DNA of 64,000 nt from Bradyrhizobium sp. 170 (GCF_023101085.1 NZ_CP064703.1:5270001-5334000); one strand, 5' to 3'; counted from the stretch's first letter, positions 9,305 through 19,327 are shown. The notes: a model not told the origin generated them from the sequence alone. Numbers and translations are program-made.

Positions 9305-10564
9305 TCAGCCCTCCCCAACCGATCGTGTCGCAGATACACTTCGTTCCGTTCCCGCAACAGCATCATCACCGCCATCCCAGATGTCCGAACGTTCGCGTTC
9401 TCCGATCCGCAGATCATCCCGCTCGCTGGCGAAATGAACTTGCACTCCGTCTGCGGCGGGCCCGATGAGAATTCCCGCGGGCGCAGGCAGCATGCAGCGA
9501 TATCCGACCGGAGGACCTCCACCGAAATCCACGCGGTTGAACGTCAACTGGGAGAGGTTGGTGGAGACGATATCCGTCTTCGGTTCGAACGGGGGCAGTT
9601 CGCTCTGGTCGAGGTAGGCGTGCCCGTCGACGCTCTTGATCGACGATGCGACATATCCGAGATCGCGAACCTGCTTCACCGCCGTGCGGATGAGGCGAAT
9701 GGTTCGCCTGGCAGCCGCCCTGTCGTCCTCGAGCCGATCAAGCGGCACGACCGCTTCCAAAAAGCCATTCCCGACGAATGACGGACCGATACGCGCGTCT
9801 ATTCCTCTCACATCTACGGGCATTCTCAGTCTAACTCCCAGCGCGCAGTCCAGAAGCTGCTGTCCGTACCGATGAACGAGAAACGCGGTCAGCGCCTCGT
9901 TGAGGGTAGGGACGAGATCAGACGTGGATAGAGATTTTCGCAACACGTCCAGGAACCGGGCATCGAGCTTCATCACGCGCAGATTTCTCTTCATCTGCCG
10001 AAGATAGTTCAGGCGGTGTATGGCCTCGGCGCCCAATGAATGCTGCCCGCACACACTGTGCTTAGCTCCCGATCCCACAACCGGATCGACGGTTGCGCGG
10101 ACGGTGAAATGCGATCCCGCCTCAGCGAACAATTCGCCCCAGCATTTCTGGAACTGATTGAGAGAAGAGCCGTCGCCCGCCGAATGCGACATGCTGATGG
10201 CAAGGACCGCCCCTCTACTTACCGGAGTAAGCGAAGCGATCAGCACAGGGCGCCCCGGCAACGTTTCGAGATTATTGATAAATTGCGGCAACTGTTCAGA
10301 CGAAAACTGGTCGAGCGTCCACTCCAAAGGTCCGCGCAGCGTCACCGACGGGAGCAGCGGGAGCGGCGCGAGCCGAAAGCCCTCGCCTGTGTTCACTATC
10401 TTCGTTGCAAGACGCGGAAAGCGCTCCAACGCCGCCTGAAACGTGTACCGCAACCGGTCAACGTCGGGGATGTATGCATAGTGAAACAAGCGGACGATCG
10501 ACGGGGCTCCGATGAGCGCCTGATCGTAGCGGGACAGCAAGAGATAGTCGTTATTGCCGATCAT
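9305..10564 (-). CDS. BAHD/condensation-superfamily acyltransferase
   Basis: The protein has 419 residues of the chloramphenicol-acetyltransferase-like fold. The HxxxD catalytic motif is present as MSHSAGDGSS near one third of the protein, and the structural DFGWG motif appears as DFGGGPP in the last quarter, as in plant BAHD enzymes, PapA proteins and degenerate NRPS condensation domains. It probably acylates an amine or hydroxyl using a CoA or carrier thioester. It precedes the T-C gene by 63 bases in the same direction. The last 40 residues are polar and probably disordered. The substrate is unknown; Dap or its decarboxylated form are candidates. Confidence 0.75.
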   Translation of the reverse strand: MIGNNDYLLLSRYDQALIGAPSIVRLFHYAYIPDVDRLRYTFQAALERFPRLATKIVNTGEGFRLAPLPLLPSVTLRGPLEWTLDQFSSEQLPQFINNLETLPGRPVLIASLTPVSRGAVLAISMSHSAGDGSSLNQFQKCWGELFAEAGSHFTVRATVDPVVGSGAKHSVCGQHSLGAEAIHRLNYLRQMKRNLRVMKLDARFLDVLRKSLSTSDLVPTLNEALTAFLVHRYGQQLLDCALGVRLRMPVDVRGIDARIGPSFVGNGFLEAVVPLDRLEDDRAAARRTIRLIRTAVKQVRDLGYVASSIKSVDGHAYLDQSELPPFEPKTDIVSTNLSQLTFNRVDFGGGPPVGYRCMLPAPAGILIGPAADGVQVHFASERDDLRIGERERSDIWDGGDDAVAGTERSVSATRSVGEG

Positions 10565-10774
10565 TGCCGGTATCCGTTCAGATCAGGTACAATCGTCATC
10601 ACTATCAGCCCGTCTCAGTGATCGTGGAGGTCCAAACCAGACCTCCGGAGATCGACACACTCAGTGTTGCGGCCGGATCGAAAAGCGTACGCTCAACGGT
10701 GCCAGCAAGTTCGCCGAAAACAACGTTGGAGGTCAGGACCCTTCGGTGCCGCCACAAGACCACACCTGCAATCG

Positions 10775-11278
10775 CTAATGCCTTGCCTTTCTGCGCTCCT
10801 TCGAGAACACGCCGCCCTTGAGCTCCGGCACCGTAACCGAGAACGCACACCGGAGATTTTCAGCCAGCCTGGGATCGCTGACGATCGCGTCGCTGATAGC
10901 GAGCTCACGAACCCGCGCGAAATCCTCGGCTGTCAGGGCGTCAATCAGAAGGGCGACAAGCTTTTCGACGCCGGTCGCTTGCCCGAGGCCCTGCGTGGTT
11001 GTCCGGGGGCCTGACAGCTCTCGCAACTCCGGCGGCCGGACGAACTGGGCAGCGGGGTGTTGCCGTCCGACCGCTCGAAATCTCTTCAGTTCGGCCTTGA
11101 CCGCCGCGGGAACAACGCGCTCACCGCTCTCCGCACGACGCATGATGTCGGCCACGAACTCGCGTGGCGTCTCCGCGGCAGAGAAGTGACCTGCATCACT
11201 CACGAATCCATCAAGGGCGCGGGATGGGCTTTCGCTCCAGGACTCCGTTACCTTCACCACCACTGGTCTGACCGACAT
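10775..11278 (-). CDS. Unknown cluster protein
   Basis: A reading frame of about 167 codons from an ATG at 11278 (a TTG at 11320 would add 14 residues). No family is recognised. The protein is charged, has no membrane segment and ends in a basic KERRKARH tail. A leucine/acid-rich stretch (LVALLIDALTAEDFARV) looks helical. It lies between the regulator and the acyltransferase on the same strand, which is the main reason to believe it is translated. No clear ribosome site was found. The 200 bases between its end and the next gene hold no convincing gene. Confidence 0.45.
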   Translation of the reverse strand: MSVRPVVVKVTESWSESPSRALDGFVSDAGHFSAAETPREFVADIMRRAESGERVVPAAVKAELKRFRAVGRQHPAAQFVRPPELRELSGPRTTTQGLGQATGVEKLVALLIDALTAEDFARVRELAISDAIVSDPRLAENLRCAFSVTVPELKGGVFSKERRKARH

Positions 11279-11536
11279 ATTTCGACTGCTTACCAAAATG
11301 AGCGCTGCGTTCTCGTGCAAGAGCTGCGTCTACAAGACCTGCATCCCGCACCGTGTCCCAGCCCATTTTGAATGCATCGAACCGTAGATCGTTCTCAATC
11401 TTCCTCAAACCGCCTCATCGTAACTGTCCTGCCCGCACAAGGGCACGCGATTCCCGCCTTGGAACCGACGGCTGGATCAGACGGAACAGGCGACTGGATG
11501 GAAGCTGGGTTGGACCAATCGAAGGTACGTCGGGTC

Positions 11537-14401
11537 TCAACCTAACTCATCGAGCAGAAGTCTGGCTGACTTGAGATCGGCGGTATCAAACCCTTCGCTG
11601 AAGGATTCGAAGACTGGCAAAAGTAGATTTTGAGCATGGCTACGCTGACCTTTGCTCGCCCATAGACGCGCGCGGCTGGTCGCCGCGCGAAGCTCCCAGG
11701 CTCGCTGCCCACGTTGGCGCGCCCACTCCAGTGCGCGGACAAACATTGCGTCGGCTTCCTCACTGTCGCCAGCAACCAGCTCGATCTGGCCACCCACGCG
11801 TAGCACTTCAGCCGTGCACCAGTGCTCCTCCCTGGAGGCGCGAAGAATGCCGTGAATGACCGATCGACCTTCGTCAACGTGGCCTGCGGCAGCAAGCATC
11901 TCCGCGAATGTGCTGACAAACGTGGCATGCCGTAAATCGACATTCCATTGCTCGATAGACTCCCGCAGCAAATCGGGCCCGACGTGCGCTTCGTTGGATT
12001 TTGCGCGCGCCCAGGTTTTGAACGTCGTGCCGGATCCCGACCACAAGCCCAAGCCATGCGTCTTCGCGCAATCGAGAAGGGCGCTGGCGAGATGTTCCGT
12101 CCTCTCGAAATCGCCCGTGAGCGCTGCGATTCCACAACCCGCACCTGTCAGCGCCAGACATAGCGAATTCGCATGATCCAGTTTCTGGGCTTTGGCCACA
12201 CTACGCGCGGCGATCTCTCTCGCCTGGTTGGGGAAGCCTTGGACCCACAAGACGCGGGACAGCGCAACGAGTGCGGCCACGTTCTGGTCCAGACCGAACC
12301 GCAGCACGTACTGGGCGTGCAAGACCGGATCGTTCTGCTGAAGGACGCCCCTGAGACGTTCGCGAGCCGCGGACTGGTTGCCAAAGTAGTGGTCATTGAC
12401 GGCGACGATTCTTTGCCCGGCAAGACCGGCGGCGATGTCGGACAACTCGACTGCATGGACGAATTTATGGGCGATCTCGACCGACGCTCGATAGTGGCTG
12501 TTGCGCAATCGATGAAGCCAGAGCGCGTAGTAGACCCGGAGCTTCTGCTCGTCGTCCTCGAGCTTCTCGGCTAGTTCCTGTGCACGCAGCAGTGCGTCTT
12601 CGGCCTCCTTCGTCGGACCTTTGGTCCACATGGTCGACGTTCCGAGGGCCACTTGCAGCAGCAACTCGTGCCTTTCGTCGACGCTCGACTGCCCGAGCAG
12701 CCAGGCCAGCGCCCGCTGAACGTAGTTGCGGCACTCTTCAAGCGCCGACACCGCGATCCAGAGGGAAGTGGCCGCGATCGTGAGGTCGAGGCCGATGCGC
12801 GACGTTTCCGGCGACCCGAACGCCCAGTCCAGCGCAACCCGCAGGTTATCGATATCCGGCGCAAATCTTGCGCCGATCTCGTCGAGCGAGGTTGCCGTCC
12901 ATAGCTGCTCGTCTCGGGTCAGCGCATTGAGATAGTAGCGTGTCATCAGCGCCAATATCGCAGCGACTTCGCCGTCGCCGAGCTTCTGGAGTGCGAAGGC
13001 CCGCGTCGTTCCCAGCAACCGGTAACGTGGCGGAGACGTGCGTGTATCCACGGAAACGAGTGACTTCTTGTGCAGGTCCTCAAGTACGTTTGCGACTTGG
13101 ACGGTGGATCCGATGCTGTCCGCCAAAATCGAGCCAGCAGCCTCCGGGGTGAAGCCGCCCGCAAACACCGCGACACGACGCAGGGTGGTTTGCTCAATCG
13201 CCGACAGCAATCCGTAGCTCCAGGAGAACGTCGAATGAAGGGTTTTGTGACGCTCCGCCGGAGTCCGCCGACCACTGCGGAGAAGCCCGAATCCCTGCGC
13301 AAGCCGGCGTGCAAGCTCGCGCACCCCAACCGCAGGCGCACTCGCCGCGGCAAATTCGATGGCAAGTGGAATTCCGTCCAGCTTGCGGCACACTTTACTT
13401 ACGTAAGGGGCAATCTCGTCAGTGATAATGAAATCAGGATCGACAGCCTGAGTTCTGTCGAGAAACAACCCAACCGCGCTGTATTCGAGAGCCTGGCTTG
13501 CGGCGATGGAGTCGGCCGCCGGCACGCTCAGGGGCGTCAGCGGATAAACCCGTTCACCTTCGATCGCGAGGCACTCCCGGCTCGTCGCGAGCACATGCAA
13601 CTCGGTCCTGCTTCGAAGCAGGCCTTCCACCAGCATCGCCACGGCGTCGATCAAATGCTCGCAATTGTCGAGCAGCAACAGCTGGTCTTGCTGAGTTTCC
13701 GAGAGTGAATTGGCGACTCCCATCGTTCGCGCGATGAGCTCGTTCAACTGCTGAGCGTTCGTAATTGAAGCCAGTTCGACGGTCCGTACGCCGCCGCCAA
13801 AACGGGAGGCCGAGTGATGGGCCACTTCCATCGCCAGGCGCGTCTTTCCGATACCTCCGCTACCCGTCACGGTGACCAGCCTATGCCTCGCGACGAGGCT
13901 GGTCAGCGATGTGACCTCCTTTACCCGTCCAAACAGCGCGGACAACGGGACAGACAGGTCCATTTCGTACGCAGACCCGGACGTTCCGGGAGGGCACGGC
14001 TCCTCAAGTCCTGTCGCGTACTCGCGTTGCATTTGCACACGGGCTGCTAAACGATAGCCGCGCCCAGCCTCCGTCTGAATGATCTCACCCTTGTCTCCCA
14101 GAGCCTTGCGGAGCGCCGAGATCTGCACCTCGATATTGTGCTCCTCGACGGTCGTGGTCGGCCAGACTCGCTTCAAGAGTTCATGTTTGGTCAGAAGCCT
14201 TCCATCGGCCTGAACGAGCATCAGAAGAATGTTGAATGCACGTGCACCAAGATTGATGGCCTCGTCGTCCTTGAAGACTTTTCGACGACGGACGCAAACT
14301 CGAAAGCGTTCAAATTCGAACGCGTAGTCAGGATCGGGCTCGACGCCGTACTTCAATATTATCAGTCCCCGACGCGCGCCGAATGCCCACACCTTGCGCA
14401 A
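11537..14401 (-). CDS. Winged-helix/NB-ARC-like ATPase/TPR transcriptional regulator
   Basis: About 950 residues. Residues 25-120 form an OmpR/PhoB-type winged helix (NLGARAFNILLMLVQ, RVWPTTTVEEHNIEVQI, GRGYRLAARV). A P-loop ATPase follows with Walker A GSGGIGKTR near 180-187 and Walker B QLLLLDNCEHLI. The C-terminal half is alpha-helical and tetratricopeptide-like. This architecture is found in signal-transduction ATPases of the AfsR/MalT kind that activate clusters. The first in-frame start is a TTG at 14401; a GTG a few codons later is also possible. Lying between the transferase and the biosynthetic genes, it is the likely pathway regulator, but its ligand is unknown. Confidence 0.87.
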   Translation of the reverse strand: MRKVWAFGARRGLIILKYGVEPDPDYAFEFERFRVCVRRRKVFKDDEAINLGARAFNILLMLVQADGRLLTKHELLKRVWPTTTVEEHNIEVQISALRKALGDKGEIIQTEAGRGYRLAARVQMQREYATGLEEPCPPGTSGSAYEMDLSVPLSALFGRVKEVTSLTSLVARHRLVTVTGSGGIGKTRLAMEVAHHSASRFGGGVRTVELASITNAQQLNELIARTMGVANSLSETQQDQLLLLDNCEHLIDAVAMLVEGLLRSRTELHVLATSRECLAIEGERVYPLTPLSVPAADSIAASQALEYSAVGLFLDRTQAVDPDFIITDEIAPYVSKVCRKLDGIPLAIEFAAASAPAVGVRELARRLAQGFGLLRSGRRTPAERHKTLHSTFSWSYGLLSAIEQTTLRRVAVFAGGFTPEAAGSILADSIGSTVQVANVLEDLHKKSLVSVDTRTSPPRYRLLGTTRAFALQKLGDGEVAAILALMTRYYLNALTRDEQLWTATSLDEIGARFAPDIDNLRVALDWAFGSPETSRIGLDLTIAATSLWIAVSALEECRNYVQRALAWLLGQSSVDERHELLLQVALGTSTMWTKGPTKEAEDALLRAQELAEKLEDDEQKLRVYYALWLHRLRNSHYRASVEIAHKFVHAVELSDIAAGLAGQRIVAVNDHYFGNQSAARERLRGVLQQNDPVLHAQYVLRFGLDQNVAALVALSRVLWVQGFPNQAREIAARSVAKAQKLDHANSLCLALTGAGCGIAALTGDFERTEHLASALLDCAKTHGLGLWSGSGTTFKTWARAKSNEAHVGPDLLRESIEQWNVDLRHATFVSTFAEMLAAAGHVDEGRSVIHGILRASREEHWCTAEVLRVGGQIELVAGDSEEADAMFVRALEWARQRGQRAWELRAATSRARLWASKGQRSHAQNLLLPVFESFSEGFDTADLKSARLLLDELG

Positions 14402-14703
14402 CTATAAACGGTACAATGATCTGGTGCAACCTTGGAGCAACATTTCCCATCGTTTCGTTTCGGCGGTGGAACATACGAATACACGCGGGATCCGACGCGC
14501 GGACGAAACTTTTCACCGAAATATTTGGCCTGCATTCTCGGGAAAGACGCAACCGGAATGCTCCAAGACAGCGAGAACAAAGAAAAGTTTTATCTCAATC
14601 TCGTTGCGTTTTGCCGATGGACCGATCGCGCGGCGACTCAAGCGGTCGACGTGAACGCGATCGCAATCCAACCTGGCCCGGTTGCCCCAGGCCCCGCGGA
14701 CAG

Positions 14704-15462
14704 TCACGGGAAATTGCGCGGTGACATGAGGCCCGTGAACTGACCGACCAACGCCCTCAGGGTCTCGGGCTGGACGACCTCCACTTCGACAGGAGCTACC
14801 GCCATATCCCGCCATACCGCCGCCATAATGTGGCTCCGAGGGCCGATGACGCGCTGCTCGAAGTGCCATTCGCCGACATCGCCAAGCGCGGGATCGAAAA
14901 ACGTCAGACGCAGCGGTTCGAACGCGAAGGCGAAATCGTCCAGCCGCTGTGCGAGACCAAGTCCGGTGGCCTTGATGTAGGCTTCCTTCAGCGTCCAAAG
15001 CCGGAGAAATCCGATCGGCCGCTGCGCCGCGGGCAGGCTCCGGAGCCAGGCACCTTCGCACGCGGCGAAATGCGTGCCAGCAAGATCGAGAGGAACCCGC
15101 CGATCCACGCACTCGATGTCCACGCCGATCTCGACAGAATCGCTGACCGCGCAGACCACAGCTCCCTCGCAATGCGACAGGTTGAACTGAAGTCCCGCTT
15201 CTCCCGAGACTTGTGGCTTTCCATGAGCGCCAATCTCGAATGTCCATGCTGCCGGCGCCGCGACGCTGCCGGTGGCAGCCGTCAACATCAGTCGCGTCAG
15301 TGCATGCGCAGCCACATACTGCCGCCGGTGCCGCTCGAAGACAAAGCGCGCCGCACGCTCGCTCTCCACGGCTGGCAATATCGCGGCGAGCCAAGGCCAC
15401 AGCGGCTCGGGAATGCCATCCAGCGCGAGCGTCCAGATCCTGATGCTATCGACACCGCGCAT
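14704..15462 (-). CDS. 4'-phosphopantetheinyl transferase, Sfp type
   Basis: About 252 residues, the size of Sfp/EntD-type transferases. The magnesium and CoA motifs are present: FNLSHCEGAVV, GVDIECVDR and the C-terminal WTLKEAYIKATG. It transfers phosphopantetheine from CoA to the serine of carrier proteins, here presumably the T-C protein. The ATG at 15462 is preferred because GGAGGG lies upstream; a TTG at 15483 is an alternative. The gene is first in the minus-strand series, separated from the regulator by about 300 bases in which I see no gene. Confidence 0.9.
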   Translation of the reverse strand: MRGVDSIRIWTLALDGIPEPLWPWLAAILPAVESERAARFVFERHRRQYVAAHALTRLMLTAATGSVAAPAAWTFEIGAHGKPQVSGEAGLQFNLSHCEGAVVCAVSDSVEIGVDIECVDRRVPLDLAGTHFAACEGAWLRSLPAAQRPIGFLRLWTLKEAYIKATGLGLAQRLDDFAFAFEPLRLTFFDPALGDVGEWHFEQRVIGPRSHIMAAVWRDMAVAPVEVEVVQPETLRALVGQFTGLMSPRNFP

Positions 15463-15540
15463 TGCCGGCAGGCCCTCCGCCAAGGCGCGCGGCCGCCGTA
15501 GGCGGCCGACGCGCCGCCCATCGTACCGGCGTTGGCATTT

Positions 15541-15861
15541 CTAAGACGGCAGCAATCGCTTGAAGTGACCCGCTAGCTGTTGGAGATTCGGCGCTCGAAG
15601 AACATCGAGCCAGTCATGCCGGTGGACAATATCTCCCAGGATATCGCGCCAACCAGCCTCGCTCGTCACGTCGTGATGCACGAAGCGCGCCCTACCCTCG
15701 GGCTTTGCACATATTTGTGCCGCGATCTGTTGACCGTAAGTGTCATCAATATCCGCAATTACGACCTCTGCGCCGTCCCGCCCAAATGCAAAAGCGCATG
15801 CCGTGCCTATCCCGATCGTCCACTCGTTCACAGACGCCGCGCCAGTAACCAAGACTACCAT
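15541..15861 (-). pseudogene. Truncated short-chain dehydrogenase/reductase remnant
   Basis: About 106 codons that start like an SDR: VLVTGAAS in the place of the TGxxxGxG loop, then AEVVIADIDDTYG and FVHHDVTSEAGW, then RHDWLDVL, where the family continues with NNAG. Here it runs into unrelated sequence and a stop. The catalytic SYK part is missing and does not continue in another frame before the transferase gene. It is therefore a decayed fragment, perhaps of a ketoreductase once belonging to the cluster. Confidence 0.6.
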
Positions 15862-16437
15862 CAGTCGCTCCTCCATCTGCCACGTCACACTAAACACACC
15901 TCGCGATTGCTATTCACAGCGTTCGCGTCTTCCTCAACCTATGCGCAATCAAGAGCCTGCCGCTCCGGCAGCCCTCGACAGAGCCCTCGTCGCTCTCGAA
16001 ACCCCTGATGCCGAGAGACTTCAGCGCAGAGCGTCCCAACATCTCCATACGCCCTGTTCGAACATGAGCAGCATCAGTTGCTCTGCATCGGCATGAAGGT
16101 ATCGGAGCGAGAGAAGCGAAGTCAATCGGTCGAGCGACGGCGCCGTTCGACGCCGCGATCTCGCGATTTTGGTGGCAGCGACAAGGCCGCAATTGCGCGA
16201 CTGTCGCGCTTTTGTTCAATATGCTAATAACGAACCGTCATCTTACGCGGCAGCCACGACAGCAACCGTCGGCAGCCCATCTCATTGTCAAGGCAGTCGC
16301 TCCCCGCTAATCATGGTGGACTTGACAACGGGCGTGTGAAAGCTGGCGGCTCCGTGAGTTTCATGGACCTTGCCAGCCATTTGGGCCTGCGGGTCATCGC
16401 CGATCAGGTAGAGTGGGCCAAGGCAGCAGGAGGGGAC
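15862..16437. other. Intergenic region without recognised gene
   Basis: About 580 bases between a decayed reductase and the hotdog-fold gene. I see no coding region with a usable ribosome site on either strand and no clear repeat. The last bases hold CAGGAGGGG, the ribosome site of the next gene. Confidence 0.5.
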
Positions 16438-17196
16438 ATGACATCGATTATCATCGACAAGCGCTATTGCGGTCCACCCAACTCCGGGAACGGCGGATAC
16501 GTCTGCGGCAGGCTGGCCCGGCACATTCCCGGCAGCGCGGAGGTCACGCTCCGCGCACCAACTCCGCTGGACAAGCCGCTCGATGTCATCGCGACGGAAG
16601 ACGGGTCATGGGAACTTCGCGATGGCGCCACCGTCGTCGCGACCGGACGACCAGCGAGCATCGAACTTGCGGATCTGGAGAATGCGAGCTTCGAGGAGGC
16701 AATGGCGGCCGAGCGGATGACGCCGTTCAAGCCGGCCGAGCATCCCCTGCCGAGATGTTTCGTGTGCGGCCCTGCGAGGGCGCCGGGAGATGGAATGCGG
16801 ATTTTCGCCGGGCCGCTCGCACGTCAATCCGGCAATGCTTCGGCGGTGCTGGCGGCAACCTGGATACCGCATCCGACCTTGGCGGCGCAGGACGGCTTCG
16901 TCGCGCCCGAATTTCTCTGGTCGGCGCTCGATTGTCCGACGGGCTTTGCAGCCTCTCACGACCGGGAGAGCGGCCACTTCGACCGCACGCCGATCCTGTT
17001 GGGTCGGATGTCGGCACGGGTCGAGACCCGGCCGCGCCCGGGAGAGCGCTGCGTCATCACGGCCTGGGAAGCCGGCCGCGACGGCCGTAAACGCGTTGCC
17101 GAGGCTGCGGTCCATGGTGAAACCGGAGCGTTGCTGGCCGTGGCCCGAGCGACGTGGATTGCCGTCGAGCGCCACGTGCAGCTCGGCTGCGCCTGA
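16438..17196 (+). CDS. Hotdog-fold (thioesterase-like) protein
   Basis: About 252 residues. The start at 16438 is preceded by AGGAGGGG. The N-terminal half has CGPPNSGNGGYVCG followed by VTLRAPTPLDKP, and the middle has RCFVCGPAR and, further on, FLWSALDCPTG. These are features of double-hotdog proteins related to PaaI-type acyl-CoA thioesterases, in which the NGGY segment corresponds to the active-site helix entry. No signal peptide is visible, so it should be cytosolic. It could release acyl-CoA or acyl-carrier intermediates of the neighbouring cluster, but that link is only positional. Confidence 0.6.
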   Translation: MTSIIIDKRYCGPPNSGNGGYVCGRLARHIPGSAEVTLRAPTPLDKPLDVIATEDGSWELRDGATVVATGRPASIELADLENASFEEAMAAERMTPFKPAEHPLPRCFVCGPARAPGDGMRIFAGPLARQSGNASAVLAATWIPHPTLAAQDGFVAPEFLWSALDCPTGFAASHDRESGHFDRTPILLGRMSARVETRPRPGERCVITAWEAGRDGRKRVAEAAVHGETGALLAVARATWIAVERHVQLGCA

Positions 17197-17374
17197 AATA
17201 TAATATCATCAATCCGCACCATACCCGTTCACGCGATGACCCGAAAATCTTCGGGTTTGATGATGACGCGGAAGTTGTGGTCGAGCCGTCCTCCGCCAAA
17301 TTATCCGACAGCAAATGCCCGGCATTAAGACTGGACGACAGGGCCAGGAGGTGGCGGGTACTACATCAGGCCGC

Positions 17375-18712
17375 TCATACGATAGTGTCGGAGTCCTGTC
17401 GCTGACCAAACAGCACGATCAACGCTGCTGCTAGCTCAAGCGTAATGCAGAGCGCAAGGGCAAGCGTGTAATCACCAGTCAAGCTGCGAACGAGGCCAAT
17501 CAGTCCAGGGCCAAGACCGCTAACGATTCCGCTTGCTGCGGTAAAAAGTCCCATGACTATCGAAAAAGCGGCAGCATCGAACTCGCGACGAATGATCAGG
17601 GGCGGCAGAGTAATGAGGTTGCCGATTGTAAAGCCGAAGATGGCGCAAGCGGCCAACAAAACAGAAGCATCGTCCGTTTGGATTATGAACAGAAGTGCTG
17701 CCGCCTGGCTCACGAGTGATGCGGCCGTCGCCAACCGTGGATTGAGTCGGTCGACGATCATGCCAAGGCAGAGGCGGCCTATCACGGCAGTGAATGTCGT
17801 GAGTGCTACTGCGAGCCCCGCGCCGGGGCGACCGAGTTTCGGTTCAAGCAGTGCGACTTGGTGTACGATAAAACCGATTTGCGCCATCAGCGCGAGTGCG
17901 AACGGCACCGAGATTGTCCAAAACGCCAATCGACTCACGACCATCGAGCGCGATATGTGTTTTCTGGTGCCGGGCGGTTGCGATGACGAGGAGTTTCGTG
18001 TCGGGCGCTCCGGCGAATCGCCGATCAACGAGTGCGGTTCGATCCATATGACAACGACAGGCACTAGAACGACGAGCATGATTGCCGTCGCCGTCACCAT
18101 CGCAACCTGGAAGCCGACTTTCTCGTTGAGGAGCAAGAGCAGCGGCGCAACGACGGCACCGCCACAACTCGCGCCAGTGAAAGCGATGCTGATGGCAAGA
18201 CCGCGGCGATGCACGAACCAAGAGTTCACAATCGTTGCGATCACGACAACGCCCATGCCCGTCCAACCCAGAGACATGAGAATGAACGCGGCGTAGAGTT
18301 GCCACGGTTCCGTCGCGAATGCGAGCAGGATCATTGAAGCTGCTAGCGCCGCTGTTCCAAGCAGAATGAGACGCTTCGACCCAAACCTCGTCAAGAGTTC
18401 GTGGGTAAATGTTGAGAGAATGCTGCTGAGCAGAAAAGTTAGCGTGATCGCGCCTGATATAAGGGACGCCGACCAGCCGCGCAGACCCTGCAACTCGGCC
18501 ACATACAAGCTGTGCCCATAAAAACCGATACCAAAAATAAAGAACGCCACGAAGAAACACGCCAGCACCACGCGCCAACCAACGTAGCGCGGTGACGTCT
18601 CGTCAACAACAGGAGGTTCCGCCAAAAGCTCCGGTCTGACGGATTTGGCGCCGGTCGTCCGCACCCTCATACTACTCGCTTTAATCGTTAGCGACGCCGT
18701 AATCATCGGCAT
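17375..18712 (-). CDS. MFS transporter
   Basis: About 445 residues with roughly twelve hydrophobic segments, beginning with VVLACFFVAFFIFGIGFYG near residue 50 after a polar N-terminus, and a central polar loop (residues about 230-255). The segment RFGSKRLILLGTAA fits the loop 2-3 signature of the major facilitator superfamily. The family moves small solutes across the inner membrane by proton or sodium coupling. It resembles oxalate/monocarboxylate-type transporters in layout. The true start may be a later ATG near 18670. Located between two biosynthetic clusters, it may export a product, which is inference. Confidence 0.8.
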   Translation of the reverse strand: MPMITASLTIKASSMRVRTTGAKSVRPELLAEPPVVDETSPRYVGWRVVLACFFVAFFIFGIGFYGHSLYVAELQGLRGWSASLISGAITLTFLLSSILSTFTHELLTRFGSKRLILLGTAALAASMILLAFATEPWQLYAAFILMSLGWTGMGVVVIATIVNSWFVHRRGLAISIAFTGASCGGAVVAPLLLLLNEKVGFQVAMVTATAIMLVVLVPVVVIWIEPHSLIGDSPERPTRNSSSSQPPGTRKHISRSMVVSRLAFWTISVPFALALMAQIGFIVHQVALLEPKLGRPGAGLAVALTTFTAVIGRLCLGMIVDRLNPRLATAASLVSQAAALLFIIQTDDASVLLAACAIFGFTIGNLITLPPLIIRREFDAAAFSIVMGLFTAASGIVSGLGPGLIGLVRSLTGDYTLALALCITLELAAALIVLFGQRQDSDTIV

Positions 18713-18733
18713 CGACAGCGCTCAATGCGCCGG

Positions 18734-19327
18734 CTACTTTGACAGATCTTTTCTGAGTAACACCCAATTGGTGCCCGGATGCACCCACTGTTCCTTGACC
18801 ATTTTGCAGTGCGCAGCCTCGCGGTATCCACAGCGCTCATATAGTTTGCGAGCGCCCGTGTTAGTGTCGGACACAACGAGACTCAGGCTCCGCTTGCCGA
18901 CAGAAGCTGCGAGAGTTTCGGCCTCGGCCAGAAGTGCAGAACCATGGCCCCTGCCTCGGTATTCAGGGTACGCAGCGAGCGCCTGCACGTACCACGTATC
19001 AGGGGCCTTATTCCTGAGTTCGTGCAACGGCAGGAGTACTTCTGGGATTTGGCTCGAAGCGGGCTCAGGCTTATCACTCAACGGATAACCGATGACGCCT
19101 GAGGCTGGTTTCCCCGAAGCTTCCGCTATAACGGCAGTGCGACAAGACATGTCGCTCGTTCCGCGGAGCAGTCGCTCACGACCGATCTGCCAGGGATCCC
19201 GCTCGGGTCCAGCAATCTGCGTCCATAGGTATAAGGCGAAGCCCTCACTCGCGAAGTGCACGAATTCAGCCAAGGTGCCGACGTCTTCGGGTGTTGCCCT
19301 ACGAAAAGTGGGTTGAACCATCGTCAT
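18734..19327 (-). CDS. GNAT N-acetyltransferase
   Basis: About 197 residues. The acetyl-CoA-binding motif A is present as ALAAYPEYRGRGHGSALL, followed by SLVVSDTNTGARKLYERCGY, the typical motif B of GNAT enzymes. The start at 19327 is the first ATG; a second ATG at 19321 is possible. It lies immediately upstream of the MFS gene on the same strand, 22 bases apart, and both may form one unit. Acetylation of a toxic amine for self-protection is a reasonable guess, not shown. Confidence 0.85.
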   Translation of the reverse strand: MTMVQPTFRRATPEDVGTLAEFVHFASEGFALYLWTQIAGPERDPWQIGRERLLRGTSDMSCRTAVIAEASGKPASGVIGYPLSDKPEPASSQIPEVLLPLHELRNKAPDTWYVQALAAYPEYRGRGHGSALLAEAETLAASVGKRSLSLVVSDTNTGARKLYERCGYREAAHCKMVKEQWVHPGTNWVLLRKDLSK

